The translations under genes and the position numbers were made by a program. This document shows positions 27,243-39,482 of a stretch of DNA of 64,000 nucleotides, piece after piece. The notes beneath the pieces are model-generated. The model searched no databases, was not told the origin of the DNA, and saw only the letters and a list, made by a program, of their open reading frames with translations. The stretch is from Hydractinia symbiolongicarpus. Taxonomy: Eukaryota > Cnidaria > Hydrozoa > Anthoathecata > Hydractiniidae. Each line of letters opens with the position of its first letter. The first letter of the stretch is position 1. The DNA lies in assembly GCF_029227915.1 (NCBI RefSeq), contig NC_079878.1:34003501-34067500 (forward strand). Reading direction: 5' to 3'.

Positions 27243-28736
27243 GGACTGGTCCTACATTAAAAAAATGACTTATTTATCTAAATTTTTAAATGAAGCGCAA
27301 CCACAGCGCCCAGTGTAATCGCTGAGTTCCGGCAATCACGTCAAGTTAAGAAGAATGTTTTTTCTTGGAATCCAATTGTCTCATTTGTCACATTTATCAG
27401 GTCACGGTGCAAAGTTAGTTCAATTAAGTCCCACAGTCAATCGTTTCATTGTTAATAGCGATGTAACCTAGTAATCTCAGGAAATTATCGCTAAATACAT
27501 GTTGGTACCAATATGTGATCCAACCGTTGTACCTTAAACGGACTGACTACCTTAGAAAGTCAATGAAATGTAGTTTTTGAAACTGTCGCTATTTCTTCAG
27601 CGCGCGATAACGGATAGGATTGGTCCCACAGTAAAAAATGACTTATTTATCTAAATTTTTAAATAAAGCGCAACCACAGCGCCCAGTGTAATCGCTGAGT
27701 TCCGGCAATCACGTGAAATTAAGAAAAATGTTTTTTCTTGGAGTCCAATTTTCTCATTTATCACATTTATCAGGTCACAGTCCAAAGTTAGTTCAATTAA
27801 GTTCCACATTCAATAGTTTCATTGTTTAAAGCGATGCAACCTATTAATATGTGAAAAATATCGCTAAATACATGTTGGTACAAATATGTGACCCAACCAT
27901 TGCAACTCAAACGGACTGACACCGTTAGAAAGTCAATGAAATGTAGTTTTTTAAACTGTCGCTATTTCTTCATCGAGCGATAACGGCTAGGATTGGTCCT
28001 ACATTAAAAAAATGACTTATTTATCTAAATTTTTAAATGAAGTGCAACCACAGCGCCCAGTGTAATCGCTGAGTTCCGGCAATCACGTCAAGTTAAGAAG
28101 AATGTTTTTTCTTGGAGTCCAATTGTCTCATTTGTCACATTTATCAGGTCACGGTGCAAAGTTAGTTCAATTAAGTCCCACAGTCAATCGTTTCATTGTT
28201 AATAGCGATGTAACCTAGTAATCTCAGGAAATTATCGCTAAATACATGTTGGTACCAATATGTGACCGAACCGTTGTACCTTAAACGGACTGACTACGTT
28301 AGAAAGTCAATGAAATGTAGTTTTTGAAACTGTCGCTATTTCTTCAGCGCGCGATAACGGATAGGATTGGTCCCACAGTAAAAAATGACTTATTTATCTA
28401 AATTTTTAAATAAAGCGCAACCACAGCGCCCAGTGTAATCGCTGAGTTCCGGCAATCACGTGAAATTAAGAAAAATGTTTTTTCTTGGAGTTCAATTTTC
28501 TCATTTATCACATTTATCAGGTCACAGTCCAAAGTTAGTTCAATTAAGTTCCACAGTCAATAGTTTCATTGTTTAAAGCGATGCAACCTATTAATATGTG
28601 AAAAATATCGCTAAATACATGTTGGTACGAATATGTGACGCAACCGTTGTAACTGAAGCGGATTGATACCGTTAGAAAGTCAATGAAATGTAGTTTTGGA
28701 AACTGTCGCTATTTCTTCAGCGCGCAATAACGGATA
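27243..28736. repeat. Dimer HOR, two further copies (747 bp each)
   Basis: Dimers start at 27243 and 27990, with second members at 27617 and 28364. They match 25003-26496 at an offset of 2,240 bp, the span of six monomers. The dimer is thus nested inside a six-monomer higher-order repeat that covers two dimers and two other units. The 27243 unit keeps ggactggtcc, shared with 24256. Confidence 0.92.
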
Positions 28737-29109
28737 GGATTGGTCCCACAGTTAAAAATGACTTACTTATTTATATTTTTAAATGAAGCGCTACCACAGC
28801 GCCCAGTGTAATCGCTGAGTTCCGGAAATCACGTCAAATTAAGAAAAATGTTATTTCTTGGAGTTCAATTCTCTCATTTATAACATTTATCAGGTCACAG
28901 TCCAAAGTTAGTTCAATTAAGTCCCACAGTGAATCGTTTCATTGTTAAAAGCGATGCAACCTAGTAATATCAGAAAAATATCGCTAAATACATGTTGGTA
29001 CGAATATGTGACGCAAGCGTTTTAACTCAAACGGACTGAGACCGTTAGAAAGTCAATGAAATGGGGTTTTTGAAATTGTCGCTATATCTTCAGCGGGCGA
29101 TAATGAATA
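28737..29109. repeat. Single monomer, copy of 26497
   Basis: This unit matches 26497 (gttaaaaatgacttac, gagttcaattctctc, gtgaatcg, gaaatgggg) until about 29075. It then switches to the end of another type (gaaattgtcgctatatcttcagcggg). The switch ends the 2,240-bp six-monomer period and starts the trimer block. Confidence 0.88.
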
Positions 29110-30229
29110 GGATTGGTCCCACAGTAAAGAATGATTTATTTATCTAAATTTTTAAATGAACCGCTACCACAGCGCCCAGTGTAACCACTGAGTTCCGGCA
29201 ATCACGTCTAGTTAAGAAGAATGTGTTTTCTTGGAGTCCAATTGTCTCATTTATCACATTTAACAGGTCACGGTCCAAAGTTAGTTCAATTAAGTCCCAC
29301 AGTCAATAGTTTCATTGTTTAAAGCGGTACAACCTAGTAATCTCACAAAAATATGGCTAAGTATATCTCGGTACGAATATGTGACCCAACCGTTGTAACT
29401 CAAAGGGACTGACACCGTTAGAAAGTCAATGAAATGTAGTTTTTGAAACTGTCGCTATTTCTTCAGCGAGCGATAACGGCTAGGATTGGTCCCACAGTAA
29501 TAAAATGGTTTATTTATCTAAATTTTTAAATGAAGCGCTATGACAGCGCCCAGTGTAATCGCTGAGTTCCGGCAACCACGTCAAATTAAGAAGAATGTTA
29601 TTTCTTGGAGTCCAATTTTCCCATTTATCACATTTATCAGGTCACAGTCCAAAGTTAGTTCAATCAAGTCCCACAGTGAATCGTTTCATTGTTTAAAGCG
29701 GTACAACCTAGTAATCTCACAAAAATATGGCTAAGTATATCTCGGTACGAATATGTGACCCAACCGTTGTAACTCAAACGGACTGACACCGTTAGAAAGT
29801 CAATGAAATGTAGTTTTTGAAACTATCGCTATTTCTTCAGCACGCGATAACGGATAGGATTGGTCCCACAGTAAAAAATGACTTATTTATCTAAATTTTT
29901 AAATAAAGCGCAACCACAGCGCCAAGTGTAATCGCTCAGTTCCAGCAATCATGTCAAGTTAAGAAGAATGTGTTTTCTTGGAGTCCAATTGTCTCATTTA
30001 TCACATTTATCAGGTCACAGTCCAAAATTAGTTCAATTAAGTCCCACAGTCAATCGTTTCACTGTTATAAGCGATGCAACCTAGTAATATCAGGCAAATA
30101 TCGCTACCCACATGTTGGTACGAATATGTGACCCAGACGTTGTAACTCAAACGGACTGACACCGTTAGAAAGTCAATGAAATGTAGTTTTTGAAATTGTC
30201 GCTATATCTTCAGCGGGCGATAATGAATA
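29110..30229. repeat. Trimer HOR, copy 1 (1,120 bp)
   Basis: Monomers start at 29110, 29483 and 29857. The first is repeated at 30230 and the left half of the second at 30603, both at 1,120 bp. The unit at 29483 is a mosaic. Its left half is the gcgctatgac and cccatttatc type; from about 29690 it has the right half of 29110 (tttaaagcggtac, atatggctaagtatatc). The units 29857-30602 are the f-g pair of the 7-mer. Confidence 0.88.
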
Positions 30230-30976
30230 GGATTGGTCCCACAGTAAAGAATGATTTATTTATCTAAATTTTTAAATGAACCGCTACCACAGCGCCCAGT
30301 GTAACCACTGAGTTCCGGCAATCACGTCTAGTTAAGAAGAATGTGTTTTCTTGGAGTCCAATTGTCTCATTTATCACATTTAACAGGTCACGGTCCAAAG
30401 TTAGTTCAATTAAGTCCCACAGTCAATAGTTTCATTGTTTAAAGCGGTACAACCTAGTAATCTCACAAAAATATGGCTAAGTATATCTTGGTACGAATAT
30501 GTGACCCAACCGTTGTAACTCAAAGGGACTGACACCGTTAGAAAGTCAATGAAATGTAGTTTTTGAAACTGTCGCTATTTCTTCAGCGAGCGATAACGGC
30601 TAGGATTGGTCCCACAGTAATAAAATGATTTATTTATCTAAATTTTTAAATGAAGCGCTATGACAGCGCCCAGTGTAATCGCTGAGTTCCGGCAACCACG
30701 TCAAATTAAGAAGAATGTTATTTCTTGGAGTCCAATTTTCCCATTTATCACATTTATCAGGTCACAGTCCAAAGTTAGTTCAATCAAGTCCCACAGTCAA
30801 TCGTTTCATTGTTAAAAGCGATGCAACCTAGTAATATCAGAAAATTATCGCTAAATACATGTTGGTACGAATGTGTGAACCAACCATTGTAACTCAAACG
30901 GACTGACACCGTTAGAAAGTCAATGAAATGTAGTGTTTGGAACTGTCGCTATTTCTTTAGCGCGCGATAACAGCTA
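30230..30976. repeat. Trimer HOR, partial copy 2 (two monomers)
   Basis: Monomers start at 30230 and 30603. The first is near-identical to 29110 (shared gtaaccactg and cacgtctag). The second matches 29483 only in its left half and keeps a continuous right half (agcgatgc, gaatgtgtgaacc). It thus looks like the unrearranged form of the 29483 mosaic. The end is degenerate: cagctagcattggtc in place of ggctaggattggtc. Confidence 0.87.
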
Positions 30977-31350
30977 GCATTGGTCTAACAGTAAAAAATG
31001 ACTTAGAAACCTAATTTTTTAAATGAAGCGCTACCACAGCGCCCAGTGTAATCCCTGAGTTCCGGCAATCATGTCAAATAAAGAAGAATGTTATTTCTTG
31101 GAGTCCAATTATCTCATTTATCACATTTGTTAGGTCACTGTCCAAAGTTAGTTCATTTAAGTCCCACAGTCAATCGTTTCACTGTTTAAAGCGATGCAAC
31201 CTAGTGATATCAGGTAAATATCGCAAAAATACATGTTGGTACGAATATGTGACCCAACCGTTGCAACTCAAACGGACTGACACCGTTAGAAAGTCAATGA
31301 AATGTAGTTTTTGAAATTCTCGCTATTTCTTCAGCGGGCGATAACAGATA
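30977..31350. repeat. Single monomer, copy of 20895
   Basis: This 374-bp unit has gcattggtctaac and cttagaaacct, and ends with gaaattctcgc and cagcgggcgataacagatagg. It matches 20895 at 10,082 bp and marks the left end of the displaced copy of that segment. A related unit lies at 7827. Confidence 0.88.
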
Positions 31351-33589
31351 GGATTGGTCTCACAGTAATAAAATGATTTATTTATCTGAATTTTTAAATG
31401 AAGCGCTACCACAGCGCCCAGTGTAATCGCTGAGTTCCGGCAATCACGTCAAATTAAGAAGAATGTTAATTCTTGGAGTCCAATTGTCTCATTTATCACA
31501 TTTATCAGGTCACAGTCCAAAGTTAGTTCAATTAAGTCCCACAGTCAATAGTTTCATTGTTAAAGAGGTACAACCTAGTAATCTCACAAAAATATCGCTA
31601 AATATATCTCGGTACGAATATGTGACCCAACCGTTGTAACTCAAACGGACTGACACCGTTAGAAAGTCAATGAAATGTAGTTTTTGAAACTGTCGCTAAT
31701 TCTTCAGCGAGCGATAACGGCTAGGATTGGTCCCACAGTAATAAAATGATTTATTTATCTAAATTTTTAAATGAAGCGCTATGACAGCGCCCAGTGTAAT
31801 CGCTCAGTTCCGGCAACCACGTCAAATTAAGAAGAATGTTATTTCTTGGAGTCCAATTTTCCCATTTATCACATTTATCAGGTCACAGTCCAAAGTTAGT
31901 TCAATCAAGTCCCACAGTCAATCGTTTCATTGTTAATGGCGATGTAACCTAGTAATCTCAGGAAAATATCGCTAAATACATGTTGGTACCAATATGTGAC
32001 CCAACCGTTGTAACTCAAACGGACTGACACCGTTAGAAAGTCAATGAAATGTAGTTTTTGAAACTCTCGCTATTTCTTCAGCGCGCGATAACGGCTAGGA
32101 TTGGTCCCACAATAAAAAATGACTTATAAATCTAAATTTTTAAATGAAGCGCTACCACAGCGCCCAGTGTAATCCCTGAGTTCCGCCAATCATGTCAAAT
32201 AAAGAAGAATGTTATTTCTTTGAGTCCAATTTTCTCATTTATCACATTTATCAGGTCACAGTCCAAAGTTAGTTCATTTAAGTCCCACAGTCAATCGTTT
32301 CACTGTTAAAAGCGATGCAAGCTAGTGATATCAGGTAAATATCGCAAAATACATGTTGGTAGGAATATGTGACCCAACCGTTGCAACTCAAACGGACTGA
32401 CACCGTTAGAAAGTCAATGAAATGTAGTTTTCGAAACTGTCGCTATTTCTTCAGCGCCCAATAACGGATAGGATTGGTCCCACAGTAAAAAATGACTTAT
32501 TTATCTAAATTTTTAAATGAAGCGCAACCACAGCGCCCAGTATAATTGCTGAGTTCCGGCAATGACGTGAAATTAAGAAAAATGTTTTTTCTTGGAGTCC
32601 AATTGTCTCATTTATCACATTTATCAGGTCACAGTCCAAAGTTAGTTCAATTAAGTCCCACAGTCAATAGTTTCATTGTTTAAAGCGGTACAACCTAGCA
32701 ATCTCACAAAAATATCGCTAAATATATCTCGGTACGAATATGTGACCCAACCGTTGTAACTCAAACGGACTGACACCGTTAGAAAGTCAATGAAATGTAG
32801 TTTTTGAAACTGTCGCTATTTCTTCAGTGCGCGATAACGGCTAGGATTGATCCCACAGCAAAAAATGACTTGTAAATCTAAATTTTTAAATAAAGCGCTA
32901 CCACAGCGCCCAGTGTAATCCCTGAGTTCCGGCAATCATGTCAAATAAAGAAGATTGTTTTTTCTTGGAGGCGAATTGTCTCATTTATCACATTTATCAG
33001 GTCACGGTGCAAAGTTAGTTCATTTAAGTCCAACATTCAATCGTATCATTGTTAATAGCGATGCAACCTAGTAATCTCAGGAAAATATCGCTAAATACAT
33101 GTTGGTACCAATATGTGACCCAACCGTTGTAACTCAAACGGACTGACACCGTTAAAAAGTCAATGAAATGTAGTTTTTGAAAATGTCGCTATTTCTTCAG
33201 TGCGCGATAACGGCTAGGATAGGTCCCACAGTAAAAAATGACTTATTAATCTAAATTTTTAAATAAAGCGCTACCACAGCGCCCAGTGTAATCGCTGAGT
33301 TCCGGCAATCACGTCAAATTAAGAAAAATGTTTTTTCTTGGAGTCCAATTGTCTCATTTATCACATTTATCAGGTCACAGTCCAAAGTTACTTGATTTAA
33401 GTCCCACAGTCAATCGTTTCACTGTTAAAAGCGATGCAACCTAGTGATATCAGGTAAATATCGCAAAATACATGTTGGTACGAATATGTGACCCAACCAT
33501 TACAACTCAATCGGACTGACACCGTTAGAAAGTCAATGAAATGTAGTTTTTGAAATTCTCGCTATTTCTTCAGCGGGCGATAACAGATA
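31351..33589. repeat. 6-monomer HOR, copy 1 (2,239 bp)
   Basis: Monomers start at 31351, 31724, 32098, 32471, 32844 and 33217. The next copy begins exactly 2,239 bp later. Types in order carry taataaaatgattt with taaagaggtac; gcgctatgac with ttaatggcgatgtaacc; gttccgccaatc; caatgacgtg with caacctagcaatc; gattgatcccacagc; and aggataggtccc. The first five follow 21269-23135 in order. The right end of the sixth has been replaced by gaaattctcgc and aacagatagg, which closes the repeat back on its first member. Confidence 0.94.
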
Positions 33590-35828
33590 GGATTGGTCCC
33601 ACAGTAATAAAATGATTTGTTTATCTGAATTTTTAAATGAAGCGTTACCACAGCGCCCAGTGTAATCGCTGAGTTCCGGCAATCACGTCAAATTAAGAAG
33701 AATGTTATTTCTTGGAGTCCAATTGTCTCATTTATCACATTTATCAGGTCACAGTCCAAAGTTAGTTCAATTAAGTCCCACAGTCAATAGTTTCATTGTT
33801 AAAGAGGTACAACCTAGTAATCTCACAAAAATATCGCTAAATATATCTCGGTACGAATATGTGACCCAACCGTTGTAACTCAAACGGACTGGCACCGTTA
33901 GAAAGTCAATGAAATGTAGTTTTTGAAACTGTCGCTAATTCTTCAGCGAGCGATAACGGCTAGGATTGGTCCCACAGTAATAAAATGATTTATTTATCTA
34001 AATTTTTAAATGAAGCGCTATGACAGCGCCCAGTGTAATCGCTCAGTTCCGGCAACCACGTCAAATTAAGAAGAATGTTATTTCTTGGAGTCCAATTTTC
34101 CCATTTATCACATTTATCAGGTCACAGTCCAAAGTTAGTTCAATCAAGTCCCACAGTCAATCGTTTCATTGTTAATGGCGATGTAACCTAGTAATCTCAG
34201 GAAAATATCGCTAAATACATGTTGGTACCAATATGTGACCCAACCGTTGTAACTCAAACGGACTGACACCGTTAGAAAGTCAATGAAATGTAGTTTTTGA
34301 AACTCTCGCTATTTCTTCAGCGCGCGATAACGGCTAGGATTGGTCCCACAATAAAAAATGACTTATAAATCTAAATTTTTAAATGAAGCGCTACCACAGC
34401 GCCCAGTGTAATCCCTGAGTTCCGCCAATCATGTCAAATAAAGAAGAATGTTATTTCTTTGAGTCCAATTTTCTCATTTATCACATTTATCAGGTCACAG
34501 TCCAAAGTTAGTTCATTTAAGTCCCACAGTCAATCGTTTCACTGTTAAAAGCGATGCAAGCTAGTGATATCAGGTAAATATCGCAAAATACATGTTGGTA
34601 GGAATATGTGACCCAACCGTTGCAACTCAAACGGACTGACACCGTTAGAAAGTCAATGAAATGTAGTTTTCGAAACTGTCGCTATTTCTTCAGCGCCCAA
34701 TAACGGATAGGATTGGTCCCACAGTAAAAAATGACTTATTTATCTAAATTTTTAAATGAAGCGCAACCACAGCGCCCAGTATAATTGCTGAGTTCCGGCA
34801 ATGACGTGAAATTAAGAAAAATGTTTTTTCTTGGAGTCCAATTGTCTCATTTATCACATTTATCAGGTCACAGTCCAAAGTTAGTTCAATTAAGTCCCAC
34901 AGTCAATAGTTTCATTGTTTAAAGCGGTACAACCTAGCAATCTCACAAAAATATCGCTAAATATATCTCGGTACGAATATGTGACCCAACCGTTGTAACT
35001 CAAACGGACTGACACCGTTAGAAAGTCAATGAAATGTAGTTTTTGAAACTGTCGCTATTTCTTCAGTGCGCGATAACGGCTAGGATTGATCCCACAGCAA
35101 AAAATGACTTGTAAATCTAAATTTTTAAATAAAGCGCTACCACAGCGCCCAGTGTAATCCCTGAGTTCCGGCAATCATGTCAAATAAAGAAGATTGTTTT
35201 TTCTTGGAGTCGAATTGTCTCATTTATCACATTTATCAGGTCACGGTGCAAAGTTAGTTCATTTAAGTCCAACATTCAATCGTATCATTGTTAATAGCGA
35301 TGCAACCTAGTAATCTCAGGAAAATATCGCTAAATACATGTTGGTACCAATATGTGACCCAACCGTTGTAACTCAAACGGACTGACACCGTTAAAAAGTC
35401 AATGAAATGTAGTTTTTGAAAATGTCGCTATTTCTTCAGTGCGCGATAACGGCTAGGATAGGTCCCACAGTAAAAAATGACTTATTAATCTAAATTTTTA
35501 AATAAAGCGCTACCACAGCGCCCAGTGTAATCGCTGAGTTCCGGCAATCACGTCAAATTAAGAAAAATGTTTTTTCTTGGAGTCCAATTGTCTCATTTAT
35601 CACATTTATCAGGTCACAGTCCAAAGTTACTTGATTTAAGTCCCACAGTCAATCGTTTCACTGTTAAAAGCGATGCAACCTAGTGATATCAGGTAAATAT
35701 CGCAAAATACATGTTGGTACGAATATGTGACCCAACCATTACAACTCAATCGGACTGACACCGTTAGAAAGTCAATGAAATGTAGTTTTTGAAATTCTCG
35801 CTATTTCTTCAGCGGGCGATAACAGATA
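33590..35828. repeat. 6-monomer HOR, copy 2 (2,239 bp)
   Basis: Monomers start at 33590, 33963, 34337, 34710, 35083 and 35456, member for member with copy 1. Only scattered differences are seen, for example ggcaccg against gacaccg at about 33891, and gagtcgaattg against gaggcgaattg in copy 1. Copies 1 and 2 share ccgttaaaaagtc and gaaaatgtcgc in the fifth member, which the next two shortened copies lack. Confidence 0.94.
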
Positions 35829-36350
35829 GGATTGGTCCCACAGTAATAAAATGATTTGTTTATCTGAATTTTTAAATGAAGCGTTACCACAGCGCCCAGT
35901 GTAATCGCTGAGTTCCGGCAATCACGTCAAATTAAGAAGAATGTTATTTCTTGGAGTCCAATTGTCTCATTTATCACATTTATCAGGTCACAGTCCAAAG
36001 TTAGTTCAATTAAGTCCCACAGTCAATAGTTAAACCACAGCGCCCAGTGTAATTGCTGAGTTCCGGCAATGACGTGAAATTAAGAAAAATGTTTTTTCTT
36101 GGAGTCCAATTGTCTCATTTATCACATTTATCAGGTCACAGTCCAAAGTTTGTTCAATTAAGTCCCACAGTCAATAGTTTCATTGTTTAAAGCGGTACAA
36201 CCTAGTAATCTCACAAAAATATCGCCAAATATATCTCGGTACGAATATGTGACCCAACCGTTGTAACTCAAACGGACTGACACCGTTAGAAAGTCAATGA
36301 AATGTAGTTTTTGAAACTGTCGCTATTTCTTCAGTGCGCGATAGCGGCTA
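35829..36350. repeat. 522-bp composite monomer, first occurrence
   Basis: About 203 bases of a normal unit (taataaaatgatttg, gcgttaccac, up to cagtcaatagt) run directly into aaccacagcgcccag. That sequence normally stands near phase 57 of the next type. The unit is therefore 1.4 monomers long. Junction homology is at most a couple of bases (gtt or ta), so the break does not look like equal recombination between aligned monomers. Confidence 0.94.
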
Positions 36351-37096
36351 GGATTGATCCCACAGCAAAAAATGACTTGTAAATCTAAATTTTTAAATAA
36401 AGCGCTACCACAGCGCCCAGTGTAATCCCTGAGTTCTGGCAATCATGTCAAATAAAGAAGATTGTTTTTTCTTGGAGTCGAATTGTCTCATTTATCACAT
36501 TTATCAGGTCACGGTGCAAAGTTAGTTCATTTAAGTCCAACATTCAATCGTATCATTGTTAATAGCGATGCAACCTAGTAATCTCAGGAAAATATCGCTA
36601 AATACATGTTGGTACCAATATGTGACCCAACCGTTGTAACTCAAACGGACTGACACCGTTAGAAAGTCAATGAAATGTAGTTTTTGAAACTGTCGCTATT
36701 TCTTCAGTGCGCGATAACGGCTAGGATAGGTCCCACAGTAAAAAATGACTTATTAATCTAAATTTTTAAATAAAGCGCTACCACAGCGCCCAGTGTAATC
36801 GCTGAGTTCCGGCAATCACGTCAAATTAAGAAAAATGTTTTTTCTTGGAGTCCAATTGTCTCATTTATCACATTTATCAGGTCACAGTCCAAAGTTACTT
36901 GATTTAAGTCCCACAGTCAATCGTTTCACTGTTAAAAGCGATGCAACCTAGTGATATCAGGTAAATATCGCAAAATACATGTTGGTACGAATATGTGACC
37001 CAACCATTACAACTCAATCGGACTGACACCGTTAGAAAGTCAATGAAATGTAGTTTTTGAAATTCTCGCTATTTCTTCAGCGGGCGATAACAGATA
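35829..37096. repeat. 6-monomer HOR, copy 3 with 971-bp internal deletion
   Basis: This copy spans 1,268 bp instead of 2,239. It begins with the first HOR member at 35829 and jumps at about 36031 into the fourth member near phase 60. It then continues with members five and six at 36351 and 36724. The missing 971 bp is about 2.6 monomers, so the deletion is out of register and creates a 522-bp composite unit. Confidence 0.93.
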
Positions 37097-37618
37097 GGAT
37101 TGGTCCCACAGTAATAAAATGATTTATTTATCTGAATTTTTAAATGAAGCGTTACCACAGCGCCCAGTGTAATCGCTGAGTTCCGGCAATCACGTCAAAT
37201 TAAGAAGAATGTTATTTCTTGGAGTCCAATTGTCTCATTTATCACATTTATCAGGTCACAGTCCAAAGTTAGTTCAATTAAGTCCCACAGTCAATAGTTA
37301 AACCACAGCGCCCAGTGTAATTGCTGAGTTCCGGCAATGACGTGAAATTAAGAAAAATGTTTTTTCTTGGAGTCCAATTGTCTCATTTATCACATTTATC
37401 AGGTCACAGTCCAAAGTTAGTTCAATTAAGTCCCACAGTCAATAGTTTCATTGTTTAAAGCGGTACAACCTAGTAATCTCACAAAAATATCGCCAAATAT
37501 ATCTCGGTACGAATATGTGACCCAACCGTTGTAACTCAAACGGACTGACACCGTTAGAAAGTCAATGAAATGTAGTTTTTGAAACTGTCGCTATTTCTTC
37601 AGTGCGCGATAGCGGCTA
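37097..37618. repeat. 522-bp composite monomer, second occurrence
   Basis: The junction, length and flanking types match those at 35829-36350, exactly 1,268 bp downstream. It differs from the first occurrence at a few positions, for example ttatttatctg against ttgtttatctg near the start, which argues against one molecule being assembled twice. Confidence 0.94.
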
Positions 37619-38364
37619 GGATTGATCCCACAACAAAAAATGACTTGTAAATCTAAATTTTTAAATAAAGCGCTACCACAGCGCCCAGTGTAATCCCTGA
37701 GTTCCGGCAACCATGTCAAATAAAGAAGATTGTTTTTTCTTGGAGTCAAATTGTCTCATTTATCACATTTATCAGGTCACGGTGCAAAGTTAGTTCATTC
37801 AAGTCCAACATTCAATCGTATCATTGTTAATAGCGATGCAACCTAGTAATCTCAGGAAAATATCGCTAAATACATGTTGGTACCAATATGTGACCCAACC
37901 GTTGTAACTCAAACGGACTGACACCGTTAGAAAGTCAATGAAATGTAGTTTTTGAAACTGTCGCTATTTCTTCAGTGCGCGATAACGGCTAGGATAGGTT
38001 CCACAGTAAAAAATGACTTATTAATCTAAATTTTTAAATAAAGCGCTACCACAGCGCCCAGTGTAATCGCTGAGTTCCGGCAATCACGTCAAATTAAGAA
38101 AAATGTTTTTTCTTGGAGTCCAATTGTCTCATTTATCACATTTATCAGGTCACAGTCCAAAGTTACTTGATTTAAGTCCCACAGTCAATCGTTTCACTGT
38201 TAAAAGCGATGCAACCTAGTGATATCAGGTAAATATCGCAAAATACATGTTGGTACGAATATGTGACCCAACCATTACAACTCAATCGGACTGACACCGT
38301 TAGAAATTCAATGAAATGTAGTTTTTGAAACTGTGGCTATTTCTTCAGCGCTCAATATCGGATA
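37097..38364. repeat. 6-monomer HOR, copy 4 with the same deletion
   Basis: This copy also spans 1,268 bp and has the identical junction (caatagttaaaccacag at about 37294-37310), with units at 37097, 37619 and 37992. It shares atatcgccaaat and gatagcgg with copy 3 but differs from it at several bases, for example caacaaaa against cagcaaaa and gagtcaaattg against gagtcgaattg. The deletion therefore arose once and was then copied. The right end (gaaactgtggc, cagcgctcaat) departs towards the type ending 23136. Confidence 0.92.
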
Positions 38365-39482
38365 GGATTGGTCCCACAGTAAAAAATGACTTATTTATCT
38401 AAATTTTTAAATGAAGCGCAACCACAGCGCCCAGTGTAATCGCTGAGTTCCGGTAATCACGTCAAGTTAAGAAGAAATTTTTTCTTGGAGTCCAATTGTC
38501 TCATTTATCACATTTATCTGGTCACGGTGCAAAGTTAATTCATTTAAGTCCCACAGTCAATCGTATCATTGTTAATAGCGATGCAACCTAGTAATCTCAG
38601 GAAAATATCGCTAAATACATGTTGGTACCAATATGTGACCCAACCGTTGTAACTCAAACGGACTGACTACGTTAGAAAGTCAATGCAATGTAGTTTTTGA
38701 AACTGTCGCTATTTCTTTAGCGCGCAATAACGGCTAGGATAGGTCCCACAGTAAAGAATGACTTATTAATCTAAATTTTTAAATAAAGCGCTACCACAGC
38801 GCCCAGTGTAATCGCTGAGTTCCGGCAATCACGTCAAATTAAGAAAAATGTTTTTTCTTGGAGTCCAATTTTCTCATTTATCACATTTATCAGGTCGCTG
38901 TCCAAAGTTAGTTCATTTAAGTCCCACAGTCAATCGTTTCACTGTTAAAAGCGATGCAACCTAGTGATATCAGGTAAATATCGCAAAATACATGTTGGTA
39001 CGAATATGTGACCCAACCGTTGCAACTCAAACGGACTGACACCGTTAGAAAGTCAATGAAATGTAGTTTTTGAAACTGTCGCTATTTCTTCAGCGCGCAA
39101 TAACGGATAGGATTGGTCCCACAGTAAAAAATGACTTATTTATCTAAATTTTTAAATGAAACGCAACCACAGCGCCCAGTGTAATTGCTGAGTTCCGGCA
39201 ATGACGTGAAATTAAAAAAAATGTTTTTTCTTGGAGTCCAATTGTCTCATTTATCACATTTATCAGGTCACAGTCCAAAGTTAGTTCAATTAAGTCCCAC
39301 AGTCAATAGTTTCATTGTTTAAAGCGGTACAACCTAGTAATCTCACAAAAATATCGCTAAATATATCTCGGTACGAATATGTGACCCAACCGTTGTAACT
39401 CAAACGGACTGACACCGTTAGAAAGTCAATGAAATGTAGTTTTCGAAACTGTCGCTATTTCTTCAGCGCGCGATAACGGCTA
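38365..39482. repeat. Three monomers entering the 27-kb displaced copy
   Basis: Monomers start at 38365, 38737 and 39110. The unit at 38365 is a mosaic: its left part (ggtaatcacgtc, gaagaaattttt) resembles 23509, and its right part (cgtatcattgttaatagcg) resembles 11186. The units at 38737 and 39110 match 11559 and 11932 at 27,178 bp and begin a long run of conserved monomer order. Confidence 0.87.

Noticed and set aside
35829-37618. The two 522-bp composites as a simple assembly mistake
   Set aside because: The two occurrences and their flanking copies differ at several bases yet share private variants, which one misassembled read stack would not readily produce. Long reads would still be needed to exclude it.
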